DNA from: Acidimicrobiales bacterium
Lineage (GTDB): Bacteria; Actinomycetota; Acidimicrobiia; Acidimicrobiales; SZUA-35
NCBI GenBank assembly: GCA_013003535.1
Contig: JABDIY010000137.1
Coordinates: forward strand, 1-64,000
DNA: 64,000 nucleotides
Direction of reading: 5' to 3'
Positions within the stretch are counted from its first letter, which is position 1, and the number at the start of each line of letters is the position of its first letter. The position numbers and the translations under genes were made by a program. This document shows, piece after piece, positions 36,064 through 44,043 of this stretch. The notes below the pieces were generated by a model, which made no database searches, was not told the origin of the DNA, and worked only from the letters and a program-made list of their open reading frames with translations.

Positions 36064-36078
36064 CCCTAAACGTTAGGG
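36064..36078. promoter_or_regulatory. palindrome with embedded leaderless -10 box
   Basis: CCCTAAACGTTAGGG is a near-continuous palindrome (6-bp arms, 3-nt centre), 1-16 nt upstream of the 63-aa gene's ATG. On the minus strand it includes TAACGT (36070-36075), ending 7 nt before the ATG. Overlap of palindrome and -10 box would suit a repressor operator. Confidence 0.4.
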
Positions 36079-36142
36079 CACTGGCGCAGGCAACCCGTGG
36101 CACTATGCAGGATCAACGATTGTTCGATCCGGCTCAGTTGGC

Positions 36143-37876
36143 TCATCGCGGGAGTGCATCGAAGAGAGGTTCGGCCGATTGCCCGGGCGGTACAAAAGAG
36201 TGGAACCGGTCCACGGCTGCTTGAAACTGCTGGGGATCGACGGACAGGATCTGTGTCCGGCCCGGCGGCGGTTCGCCGTTGAGTCGATGACCCGCCATCC
36301 GTTCCGCAGGTAATTCACCGATTCCCATCACGTCCATGATGGTGGGAAACACGTCGGTGATCTCGGCCAACCGGTCGTCCTCAACCCCGACCGATTGACC
36401 GGGGTATTTCACGAACAGGGGGACCGCCGCCAATTCTGCGGTGGTTTCCGGCAGCAGGGTTCGGGCGGGGAGACCTTCTTGGAGCGCACCACCATGGTCC
36501 GCGACAACCACGATCAGCATCTCATCCATGCGCCCGGTGGCCTCGACGCTATCGAGGAACTCCCCCAGCAACATGTCGGTGAGTTCGAGCTGCATTGCAT
36601 ACATCAACACGCCGCGCCGATGATCGGGCCCAACCGGCCAGGTGTTGTCGTCAAGCCACGGGATCCACTCGGCCTCATTGCCTGACCCGTCGGGCCGAAA
36701 ATACCAGGGCGAATGCGGTAACAGCACGTGTTCGTAGTAGAAGGCCGGTTCGTCGAGGGTTCCGATCTGGCCGGTCAGGGATCGGAACTGACCTTGTAAA
36801 TCTTGCTCCAGATCGTCCCACGGGAACTCCCAATCGTCCTCGGCGGTGACGTCGCGGGGTCGGGTGACCCGGGGTTGCCGGAACCGAGTCCACTGGTTGT
36901 TTATGTTGGGCACCCACCGCTGTGCGACTCCGGGAGGCAGAACCTGGTTCTGAACGACGATCAGACTGTCGTCCAGCAACAAAGACCAACCAAGATCGGG
37001 AAACTCGCATACGTCGCTAGGGCACAATCGTGTAACGCTCTCCCATGCCTCGACCCGATGCGTTGTAGCGAGTTCGGTGAACAGATTGCTGGGATAACTG
37101 GACACGGTGGGTGCGGGATCGTCGGTCCTCAGCTCACCGGAGAGAAGCGCCGGCACCGCCACCGATGTCTGCGTGGAGACCGTTGTTGCATTCCGGTACC
37201 ACGTGCTCATTTCAGCCAACCGGGCGAAGTTCGGGAGCCGCGCCCGGTCGATCTGACCCTCCTCATCCAACATTGTGGCGAGTGGCAGTTCGTCGAAAAC
37301 GATCAGCGCGACCGAGGTGTCGTTCAGGGCATCCGGAAGACTTCCCGATTCCGATGAGCTGCTGCCGTTCCCACCGAGAAGCCCCGATACGGGGCTGAGG
37401 CCGAGGAATAACACCGGGAAGATGAACGAAATCCAACCGAGATTGATCATCAGCCGTTGAACCAGGTCCATCCGCAACGCGACCCAGGCCAGGATCGAGA
37501 GCAAGATGACGAGCGGTAACGCCACTTCGATTTGAAGATCGAGGGGCCGCCACGCGTACCCCGCCAAGGCCACGGCGGTGAGCAACGCCATTCCAACCGG
37601 AAGCAACGGGCGGGCTAAGCTCGGTGCCAGACGCTCGACTGCGAAAGCGATCGACCAGACCGCCGCCGCCGGGCCAAGGAAGATCAGCAGTGTGAGACCA
37701 ATGATGTCCGCAGTGCCGCTGCGGTGAGCTACGAAGAACGTGGGATTCTCCCCGATCAACCCGAAAAAGGGCTGGCTGAGTCCGATCCCGAAGATCCCGA
37801 GCAGGATGAGGAATAGTCGCCAATCCGCCGAGAGACCCCGGTGTACTACAGCGCGGTCTCCAGTCTCAGCCTGCAC
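36143..37876 (-). CDS. sulfatase-superfamily membrane hydrolase/transferase
   Basis: A 577-aa protein with about five N-terminal membrane helices (residues 20-170) and an extracytoplasmic alkaline-phosphatase-fold domain (about 185-560). Metal and active-site landmarks are ALIVFDELPLA, the nucleophile region STQTSVAVPALLSG, YYEHVLLPHSPW and VVVADHGGAL. The Cys/Ser-X-Pro-X-Arg sulfatase motif is absent, and a Thr/Ser takes the nucleophile place, which points to phosphoglycerol- or phosphoethanolamine-type transferases or phosphodiesterases rather than a true sulfatase. It starts at GTG with TAGTGT 6 nt upstream. Confidence 0.78.
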   Translation of the reverse strand: MQAETGDRAVVHRGLSADWRLFLILLGIFGIGLSQPFFGLIGENPTFFVAHRSGTADIIGLTLLIFLGPAAAVWSIAFAVERLAPSLARPLLPVGMALLTAVALAGYAWRPLDLQIEVALPLVILLSILAWVALRMDLVQRLMINLGWISFIFPVLFLGLSPVSGLLGGNGSSSSESGSLPDALNDTSVALIVFDELPLATMLDEEGQIDRARLPNFARLAEMSTWYRNATTVSTQTSVAVPALLSGELRTDDPAPTVSSYPSNLFTELATTHRVEAWESVTRLCPSDVCEFPDLGWSLLLDDSLIVVQNQVLPPGVAQRWVPNINNQWTRFRQPRVTRPRDVTAEDDWEFPWDDLEQDLQGQFRSLTGQIGTLDEPAFYYEHVLLPHSPWYFRPDGSGNEAEWIPWLDDNTWPVGPDHRRGVLMYAMQLELTDMLLGEFLDSVEATGRMDEMLIVVVADHGGALQEGLPARTLLPETTAELAAVPLFVKYPGQSVGVEDDRLAEITDVFPTIMDVMGIGELPAERMAGHRLNGEPPPGRTQILSVDPQQFQAAVDRFHSFVPPGQSAEPLFDALPR

Positions 37877-37882
37877 GGCCCG

Positions 37883-37888
37883 ACACTA
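37883..37888 (-). promoter_or_regulatory. putative -10 box of leaderless sulfatase-like gene
   Basis: TAGTGT on the minus strand ends 6 nt before the GTG start at 37876. Confidence 0.4.
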
Positions 37889-37953
37889 GCCGACCACCAA
37901 GAGGGTCCGACCCATACTCGCCGGTGCACCCGCCCCAGCGTCGTTGATCCCTT

Positions 37954-38000
37954 GGTCACCTGCGATCACCGGGCGGGCCTACCGGTGAGTGCAGGTGACC
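37954..38000 (-). terminator. long hairpin downstream of the SpoIID gene
   Basis: GGTCACCTGC (37954-37963) pairs perfectly with GCAGGTGACC (37991-38000). Inside it TCACCGG pairs with CCGGTGA after a two-base mismatch, leaving a 9-nt loop. It lies 8 bp after the stop of the minus-strand SpoIID gene, so it is probably its terminator. No T-run follows. Confidence 0.6.
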
Positions 38001-38007
38001 GGGACAC

Positions 38008-39888
38008 CTAACCTCGAGTTTGGGCCTGATTGAAGTAGCGGTCCGTGGAAGCCAGTTCCACCGCCAAACCAATGTCGTCGACGGCGATCAGGCGAGCAGA
38101 CCAGTACTCGATGGAGGCCTCACTCGGTGCGAAACCGAGAATGCGGGTGTACATGAGGATGGTGCGGTCCCGGCGGGATTCGGCAGAGTAGTAAAAGTTG
38201 GCAGCAACGGCGGTTCTACTGGCCTGCCGGGAATCGAGAAGGCCAACCCAATACGCCAGACCTCCTGCATCAGCCGGGCGGCCGAGGATGTCGGTGTAGA
38301 GCTGGCTCACAAATCCGCTGTTGGTTCCACCGGCCGTAAGGAAGTACTCCTCAGAAGCAAAGAAGTAGGACCCGATGGCGTCGATCTCCGCTCCGTCGCG
38401 AAGTGTCTTGCGCCAGTAGGCTTCGCCTGCGGCGTCGGCTGGACGACCGAACGCCGTTTGATACAGCTGGGCCAGCATCACGCCGGCGAATTGATCACTT
38501 TGAGCCAACTCGGTGGCGAGGCCTGATCGACTTTGATCCGAGTAAACCCTGCTGGCCCACTCCTGTCGCGTTCCGGCATCGGGCTTTGCCCCGAGGAATG
38601 TCTCGGCGAGAGAGTCGACATAGTTGGAGATCTGTTCGGTCTCACCGCGCACGATCGGGCCGAGCGTAAACCAGTCGGATTTCAGGCCCAACGTGGTGCG
38701 AGCGACCCAGCCGGTCTGCGTTACGGTTCCCTGCTCGAATCGGAACTCGATGAGAGACACGCGGCCGCCGTCGGCTCCAAGGCCGTTCCGCGCCGTGACG
38801 ACAAGTTCGAGGAGCTTCCCCTTACCGAACTTGCGTTCCAACGAAGAGACGTCGACCACCTTGGTCCACTGCCGATTGGGGTTGGCGGTGGTGGCGTCGC
38901 CGTCATCCTGGACCGACGGAAAGGTTCCCCCGGCGGTGAATCCGCCGGTACTGGAGGAGAACTCGGTACGGGCCACCCGCCCGGCGGAGTTCAGACGAAC
39001 CAGTCCAGCCGTTGCGGCGATGGCGGCATCAGTACGAGGATCAGTGGTGGCGTAAATACTGCCGCCTGCGGCTTGGTGGAATCGTCCCTTGAACACTTGG
39101 CATCGGGTGGTCTCACAGGTATCGGCGAAAGGCAGATGGCGAGTATCACCGGCCATGGCATAACTTCGAGCGGCCACGGCCTGCGCCTCGAGTGCCGGAG
39201 CCGGCCAGCTGGCCGGAGACTCGTTTGGAACAACGCCGCGCAGGTATTCCTCGATCGTGGTCACGTTGACCGTTCGGCGGGTTCCGGCGTGTTCGGCGGC
39301 AACGATCTCACCTGAATACCAGGTTCGGGCGCTGCCACTTCGGCACACGTGCAGCATCGACTCATGCGAGTCAGTTGCGGCAGGACTATCGGGAACCAAA
39401 CGCACGTAGTCGTGTTGGGCGATCCCGCCGACCAGGGTCCAGGGGCCGGCACACGATGTGGCATAAGAAACCAGAAACTGCGAACCGTCATGGCTGAGCC
39501 GCACCGCTCCGTTGGAAATGTAACCCAAGTCTTCATTACCGGGGCCCCGCAAGAGGATGTTTCCCGACTCCAAGCCAACGGTGGTGCTCTGGCCGGCGTT
39601 GTAACTGAGGTCCGCCCGAACCCGATTTGGGGCGACCATGTTGTCCGTCGGAACAGCACCAGCCACGGTTCCACCATAGAAGTGGTCGAGAATCTGGGCG
39701 CTGGACCAACCCTCATTGGCGTAGCCATATGCCCCGTATTGGCCGAGACCCCGACCGTGACCCCAGCCCCGACCGGTGATGGTGATCGTGGCCGTTTCGT
39801 CGGCGGCGCCGACAGGCGGCGACCACGCAAACGGAAGTAGGAGTATTGCAGCAGCGGCGGCGATGAGCCGGAGGCGGAGTGAACGCAT
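38008..39888 (-). CDS. secreted SpoIID/LytB-domain protein with DUF4214 tail
   Basis: A 626-aa exported protein. The signal peptide (LRLRLIAAAAAILLLPFAW then VGAADE) is followed by GRGWGHGRGLGQYGAYGYA, the pattern seen at the front of SpoIID-related proteins, and the SpoIID core VTTIEEYLRGVVPNESPASW with EAQAVAARSYA. In sporulating bacteria SpoIID is a lytic transglycosylase; here sporulation is not implied. Residues about 430-626 are DUF4214 repeats (LYQTAFGRPADAAGEAYWR and LYTDILGRPADAGGLAYW). ATG 39888 is chosen because the signal peptide begins there; the track start adds 17 residues. Confidence 0.88.
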   Translation of the reverse strand: MRSLRLRLIAAAAAILLLPFAWSPPVGAADETATITITGRGWGHGRGLGQYGAYGYANEGWSSAQILDHFYGGTVAGAVPTDNMVAPNRVRADLSYNAGQSTTVGLESGNILLRGPGNEDLGYISNGAVRLSHDGSQFLVSYATSCAGPWTLVGGIAQHDYVRLVPDSPAATDSHESMLHVCRSGSARTWYSGEIVAAEHAGTRRTVNVTTIEEYLRGVVPNESPASWPAPALEAQAVAARSYAMAGDTRHLPFADTCETTRCQVFKGRFHQAAGGSIYATTDPRTDAAIAATAGLVRLNSAGRVARTEFSSSTGGFTAGGTFPSVQDDGDATTANPNRQWTKVVDVSSLERKFGKGKLLELVVTARNGLGADGGRVSLIEFRFEQGTVTQTGWVARTTLGLKSDWFTLGPIVRGETEQISNYVDSLAETFLGAKPDAGTRQEWASRVYSDQSRSGLATELAQSDQFAGVMLAQLYQTAFGRPADAAGEAYWRKTLRDGAEIDAIGSYFFASEEYFLTAGGTNSGFVSQLYTDILGRPADAGGLAYWVGLLDSRQASRTAVAANFYYSAESRRDRTILMYTRILGFAPSEASIEYWSARLIAVDDIGLAVELASTDRYFNQAQTRG

Positions 39889-39937
39889 GTGTAGGCCATC
39901 GGACCTACGGCGCGCCAGTGAAGGGGTTCCCCACAAC

Positions 39938-39967
39938 ATTTCAAAAGTTCAGCCGAAATCCCGTCAA
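39938..39967 (-). promoter_or_regulatory. putative sigma70-type promoter of the SpoIID gene
   Basis: On the minus strand TTGACG (39962-39967) and TGAAAT (39938-39943) are 18 nt apart, matching -35 at 5 of 6 and -10 at 4 of 6 consensus positions, about 50 nt upstream of the ATG at 39888. Confidence 0.45.
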
Positions 39968-40013
39968 ATAGCCACTGGAAGTGGCCGATTATTGCCTGAA
40001 GTGGGAACTTTCC

Positions 40014-40982
40014 TTACTCGATGAGTGTGGCCAGGGCTTCGGCGGTCTGGAGCGAGAACCGGCGTGCGGCTGCTTCCCCCAGGTGGGTGAAGTCCACGAA
40101 GTCGTTGTTGGTGAAGTCCTCGGCCACCGAAACCACGGGCACGTCCAGTTCGGCACCAAGGGCGGTCACGGTGGCATGAACCAATTCATGTTCGGCCGGG
40201 CCGGATCGATAAAGGTCGGTGAAACGAGGTGGGACCGGGAGTTCGACGAGAACAACCGCTATCCCGGCAGCAAGCAATTGGTCGACGGTTCGGGCAATCG
40301 CCGCAAGATCGTCTCGGTCCAGAACGAAAGGCGTGATCCGACCCCGCATCTCCGCTTGGCGTGATGGTGCAACGACGCGTCGAAAATCGATGCGTTCGCC
40401 TCGGTCACCCATATTGGTCTCAGCCTCCCCTCGGTCCGTCAATCGCTGGTTCGCGATCACACCTGCTAGGGCGGATGGCTCTCGAAGAATGGTGCGGTTC
40501 CTGACCAACGCCGAAAACGATGCTGCGGTGCGCTCCACCGACGCCGAGGCCCCGTCCTTGGTGTTGAGTGCCGATCGATACGCGGACTCGGTGGCCTGGC
40601 CGTACGCGGCCGAGATATCCAAGGCCGAGAGCCCCCACACCACGGTGGACACGTTCAGACGGTCCATCACTTGATCCAACAACCATGGTTCCACCACCAC
40701 CGGGACGCCACCGTTGATGCCGGCGTTGTAGACAGATACCAGGTTGAGCTGGGCCGAAAGGACCGATGGAACGAGATCCTGCTGGGCCATGGACGTTCCC
40801 ACCACGACCAGACTCGGATCTGATCCCAGCGCATCCATCTGATCGATCTTGAGTTCGACAGCGTAGTCATGCCAGCGAAGGGCCTCAGAACCCGGAGCTA
40901 CCGCCACGCGGGCGATGCCCTCGGCGACGCCAGCAACTATCAGCGCGGCGACGAGGAACCGCAGCACCGCCACTCGACTCAT
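40014..40982 (-). CDS. SGNH/AlgJ-like extracytoplasmic protein
   Basis: A 322-aa protein with an N-terminal membrane anchor (VLRFLVAALIVAGVAEGIA). The SGNH fold is suggested by VVVGTSMAQQDLVP, where GTS replaces GDS, and by FVDFTHLGEAAARRFS, which supplies the late Asp-X-X-His pair. Proteins of this kind (AlgJ, AlgX, PatB) receive acyl groups from an MBOAT partner and pass them to extracellular glycans. It follows a homologue and an MBOAT gene in overlapping order, which supports that role. ATG 40982 gives TGATG coupling; a GTG one codon earlier is possible. Confidence 0.75.
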   Translation of the reverse strand: MSRVAVLRFLVAALIVAGVAEGIARVAVAPGSEALRWHDYAVELKIDQMDALGSDPSLVVVGTSMAQQDLVPSVLSAQLNLVSVYNAGINGGVPVVVEPWLLDQVMDRLNVSTVVWGLSALDISAAYGQATESAYRSALNTKDGASASVERTAASFSALVRNRTILREPSALAGVIANQRLTDRGEAETNMGDRGERIDFRRVVAPSRQAEMRGRITPFVLDRDDLAAIARTVDQLLAAGIAVVLVELPVPPRFTDLYRSGPAEHELVHATVTALGAELDVPVVSVAEDFTNNDFVDFTHLGEAAARRFSLQTAEALATLIE

Positions 40983-42547
40983 CACGGGCCGATCCCCCGC
41001 TCCTTGAACCGCTTGGTCAGGAGTTGTGTAAACCGGCTGGCGCCCGCCTGGTTGAGGTGGGTCAGGTCGGCCCAGAGTCCGTCATCGTCCAAATCACCGC
41101 TGAGGTCCACGAACGTTGCGCCGGTTGGTGCGATCACCTCACGTTCGAGCTGATCGAACGACGCAGCAATGGTTTCCCTGCCACCGGGGATGAGCTCCAC
41201 CGCCTCGGGGCTCACCGTCATTCCAACGATCACCACCTCAGCGCCCCACGCCTGGAGCTGCGCTACGACCTCGGCTGTGACCGCCGCCCGATCGCCACAG
41301 AAGGTGGGATCGGCGAACTGATTGGTGTAATCGGGGATCTGCGCGGCGATCGCATCTGGGTTCCGGGAGTTTCCCTTCGGCGCATTGCCCATGTTGGCAT
41401 TGGGGAACCCGGTGTCCCGGCCGAGCAAGATGTCGAGGTTGTCTACGCCGGCGAACCAGCCAGAGGCGGCAAATGTCATCTGGCGGTTGGCCAAGCGGTC
41501 CGAGAACTGTTCGGCTCGCCCCGGTGTAATGCAGGTTCCGAGAAGATCGACCGGCCCCATGAGCCACACGATCGTGGTGGGTGAGGCATAGCGATACACC
41601 TCGGGTACCCAAAGCTGTTGTACCTCTGCCAATGACCCCGGCAAGAAAGCATTGCCCACCGACACCCCCAAACCGCTGGACAGGTCCGATACCTCGATCG
41701 CGGCACCGGCTTGGGAGCTTCCAAGTACCACAAGGTCCACCGGGGCCAGCGGATTGCGCAACCACCGATATGCCGGCAAGGCCGAGTAGAAATGGAAGAG
41801 ACGCGTCATGATCGATCCGCTCAACAAGCGGTCGACTTCCGCTACCGATGCCGATGCGGTAGATGTCAATGCCAGAAGGTCACCCAACGACGGATCGTCG
41901 ACGGCTATCGGGAGAGCATCGGGGGCCAAACAGCCAGGCTGGAACAAGGTTCTCTCAAACAACGATCGTCCCAAGGCGCGCGCAGGAGACGAGCCGATGA
42001 AGTCTTCGGGTGGGGAGTCGGCGAGTTTGGTTTCCAGCCCACTGGTCACAACAAGAAGTCGAGATAACGCATCTCGCCAGGTCTCGACGTCCACTCCACA
42101 CGCCCTATCGAGCTCATCCAAGAGTTGAGTCAATTCCACGAATGAGGGGCGAACGGATTCAGGGGCGGCGTTGGCCAGTGGTTCATAAACGAAGGCCGGA
42201 AGAACGCCCTCCATGGCGATCACCTGATCCGCGTTAATCGGATCGCCCGGCTGTAACCAGTTCGTTTCTACCGCCTCGGGCAGGGCTTCGTCCGGACAGG
42301 TAACGGCTTCGGACTCGAAGCCGTATTCGTCTATGGTCACGGTCCGCTCGCAACCCGAGTCGAAAACGACAACGCTCTCCGTCGGCGCGCCAACTGTAGC
42401 TATCACCCGATCAGCCACGTCATAACCGCCCTCTACTCCCGAGCCACATGCGGAGACGAGCAAGACCAGAACAAGGCTGATGGAGACGCGACTCTGTGAT
42501 CGCCGAACTCGGTCGAAGGCAGGAGGCGGGGGCGGCGGAGGCGACAT
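40982..42547 (-). CDS. SGNH-like lipoprotein of the O-acylation module
   Basis: A 521-aa lipoprotein: a Pro-rich start with eight consecutive Pro, then SISLVLVLLVSACGSG with the lipidated Cys near residue 34. A helical middle part is followed by an SGNH-like C-terminal half with DLVVLGSSQAGAAIEVSDL as the nucleophile region and LWADLTHLNQAGASRF as the Asp-X-X-His end, parallel to the next gene. The track ORF adds 96 junk residues from the opposite phase of the MBOAT gene; the ATG at 42547 is TGATG-coupled to the MBOAT stop. Confidence 0.75.
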   Translation of the reverse strand: MSPPPPPPPAFDRVRRSQSRVSISLVLVLLVSACGSGVEGGYDVADRVIATVGAPTESVVVFDSGCERTVTIDEYGFESEAVTCPDEALPEAVETNWLQPGDPINADQVIAMEGVLPAFVYEPLANAAPESVRPSFVELTQLLDELDRACGVDVETWRDALSRLLVVTSGLETKLADSPPEDFIGSSPARALGRSLFERTLFQPGCLAPDALPIAVDDPSLGDLLALTSTASASVAEVDRLLSGSIMTRLFHFYSALPAYRWLRNPLAPVDLVVLGSSQAGAAIEVSDLSSGLGVSVGNAFLPGSLAEVQQLWVPEVYRYASPTTIVWLMGPVDLLGTCITPGRAEQFSDRLANRQMTFAASGWFAGVDNLDILLGRDTGFPNANMGNAPKGNSRNPDAIAAQIPDYTNQFADPTFCGDRAAVTAEVVAQLQAWGAEVVIVGMTVSPEAVELIPGGRETIAASFDQLEREVIAPTGATFVDLSGDLDDDGLWADLTHLNQAGASRFTQLLTKRFKERGIGP

Positions 42548-43950
42548 CAGAACTGGAAATACACGAAAGGGCGGGGCGAACCGCCGGAAAACAGTACAAC
42601 GCCCACGACCGCAGCGGAGACCAGCGCCCCCGCAATTTCTGGGCGGCGGCGGACGGCGGCGATGGTGATCCAGTCCAAACGGGCGGCCACGTCGATACAC
42701 ACCATCGTGGCGAAGGCTGCAGCCACCAACATGAGGTCCGCTCCGCTGGATACTCCGCTCTGGAAAGCCATGGCCCGGAAGACCTTCACGGACGCACCAA
42801 GGTCCTCGGCGCGGAAGAAGACCCATACGGCGCATACGAGCATGAACGTGATGGTGACTGCCGGGATATCGGTGAATCGGAGCGGACGATCAGGAACCGA
42901 ACCATTCCGCACGAGCCGATGAATGACCAGCAACAGACCGTGCAGAGCACCCCAAATCACGAAGTTGAACGATGCTCCATGCCATAGACCGCCGAGCAGC
43001 ATCGTGAGCATCAGATTGGTGTACGTGCGGACGGTCCCTCGACGGTTCCCGCCCAGGGAGATGTAGAGGTAGTCGCGCAGCCAGTTGGACAAGGAGATGT
43101 GCCATCGCCGCCAGAACTCAGTGATGTTTCTGCTCAGATATGGCTGGGCGAAGTTGAGTGATAGCTCGATGCCCATGAGTCGCGAGACGCCACGCGCCAT
43201 GTCTGTGTAGCCCGAGAAGTCCCCGTAGATCTGAATTGCGAACGCCGCGATTCCCGTCCCCATCGCAACCCACGACATCTCACCGGGGGCTGCGAAGGAG
43301 CGGTCCACGACGTCAGCGACGCCATCAGCCAGCACCACTTTCTTGAACAGGCCAAGAAGAATCAGTGTGAGGCCCGAGGTGATTTGATCTGTTGAGACAC
43401 GACGGTTCAGCTCCTGGAGCTGGGGTAGGAGCACGTTGGCCCGCTCGATCGGGCCAGCGACGAGTTGGGGGAAATAGGCGACGTAGGTTGCAAAGGTCAC
43501 CACGTTTCGGACGGGCCGTAACCGGCGTCGGTAGACGTCGATCGTGTACGACAATGTCTGGAACGTGTAGAAACTGATCCCTACCGGCAACACCACCTGG
43601 AGAAACGGCCGGTTCGGTTCCGCCCCGGTTCTACCAATCAGGTCAACGAAAGAATCGACGAAGAAGTTCAGATACTTGAAGATGCCCAGGATCCCAAGAT
43701 TGACGACCAGCGAGGCGATCAGCAGCAGCTTGCGTGCATGCGCCCCGTCGGCTACTTCCAGACGACGGCCGATCGTGTAGTCGACCACCGTGCTGATGGC
43801 GAGAAGGCTGAGAAACCGCCAGTCCCACATCCCATAGAAGAAATAGGACGCCACCAGGACGATCGGATTTCTCAGCCGGGGTGGTGCGCCCCAGTAGAGC
43901 GCCAAGACAACCGGGAGGAAAATCGCAAATGCAATCGAGTTGAACAGCAC
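42547..43950 (-). CDS. MBOAT-family membrane O-acyltransferase (AlgI-like)
   Basis: A 467-aa integral membrane protein with about 11 hydrophobic segments. FNSIAFAIFLPVVLALYWG is the normal AlgI start; the core is FWRRWHISLSNWLRDYLYI, then GGLWHGASFNFVIWGALHG with the catalytic His. Such proteins carry acyl groups, usually acetyl, across the membrane for transfer to polysaccharides by SGNH partners, two of which follow in the same unit. It starts at GTG. Nearby peptidoglycan enzymes leave open whether the acceptor is exopolysaccharide or wall glycan. Confidence 0.92.
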   Translation of the reverse strand: MLFNSIAFAIFLPVVLALYWGAPPRLRNPIVLVASYFFYGMWDWRFLSLLAISTVVDYTIGRRLEVADGAHARKLLLIASLVVNLGILGIFKYLNFFVDSFVDLIGRTGAEPNRPFLQVVLPVGISFYTFQTLSYTIDVYRRRLRPVRNVVTFATYVAYFPQLVAGPIERANVLLPQLQELNRRVSTDQITSGLTLILLGLFKKVVLADGVADVVDRSFAAPGEMSWVAMGTGIAAFAIQIYGDFSGYTDMARGVSRLMGIELSLNFAQPYLSRNITEFWRRWHISLSNWLRDYLYISLGGNRRGTVRTYTNLMLTMLLGGLWHGASFNFVIWGALHGLLLVIHRLVRNGSVPDRPLRFTDIPAVTITFMLVCAVWVFFRAEDLGASVKVFRAMAFQSGVSSGADLMLVAAAFATMVCIDVAARLDWITIAAVRRRPEIAGALVSAAVVGVVLFSGGSPRPFVYFQF

Positions 43951-44043
43951 CGAAGGCCTACCGAACTCTGGCCGCTACGGAAAACGCCTGCACTCCCAGA
44001 AGGTAGCGAGCACGCGACCTCCAGCGAGGGATAGGACCGCCTT

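Noticed and set aside
42548-42835. N-terminal 96 residues of the track ORF 40982-42835
   Set aside because: This part is antiphase to the MBOAT coding sequence; the lipoprotein signal begins at the ATG at 42547.
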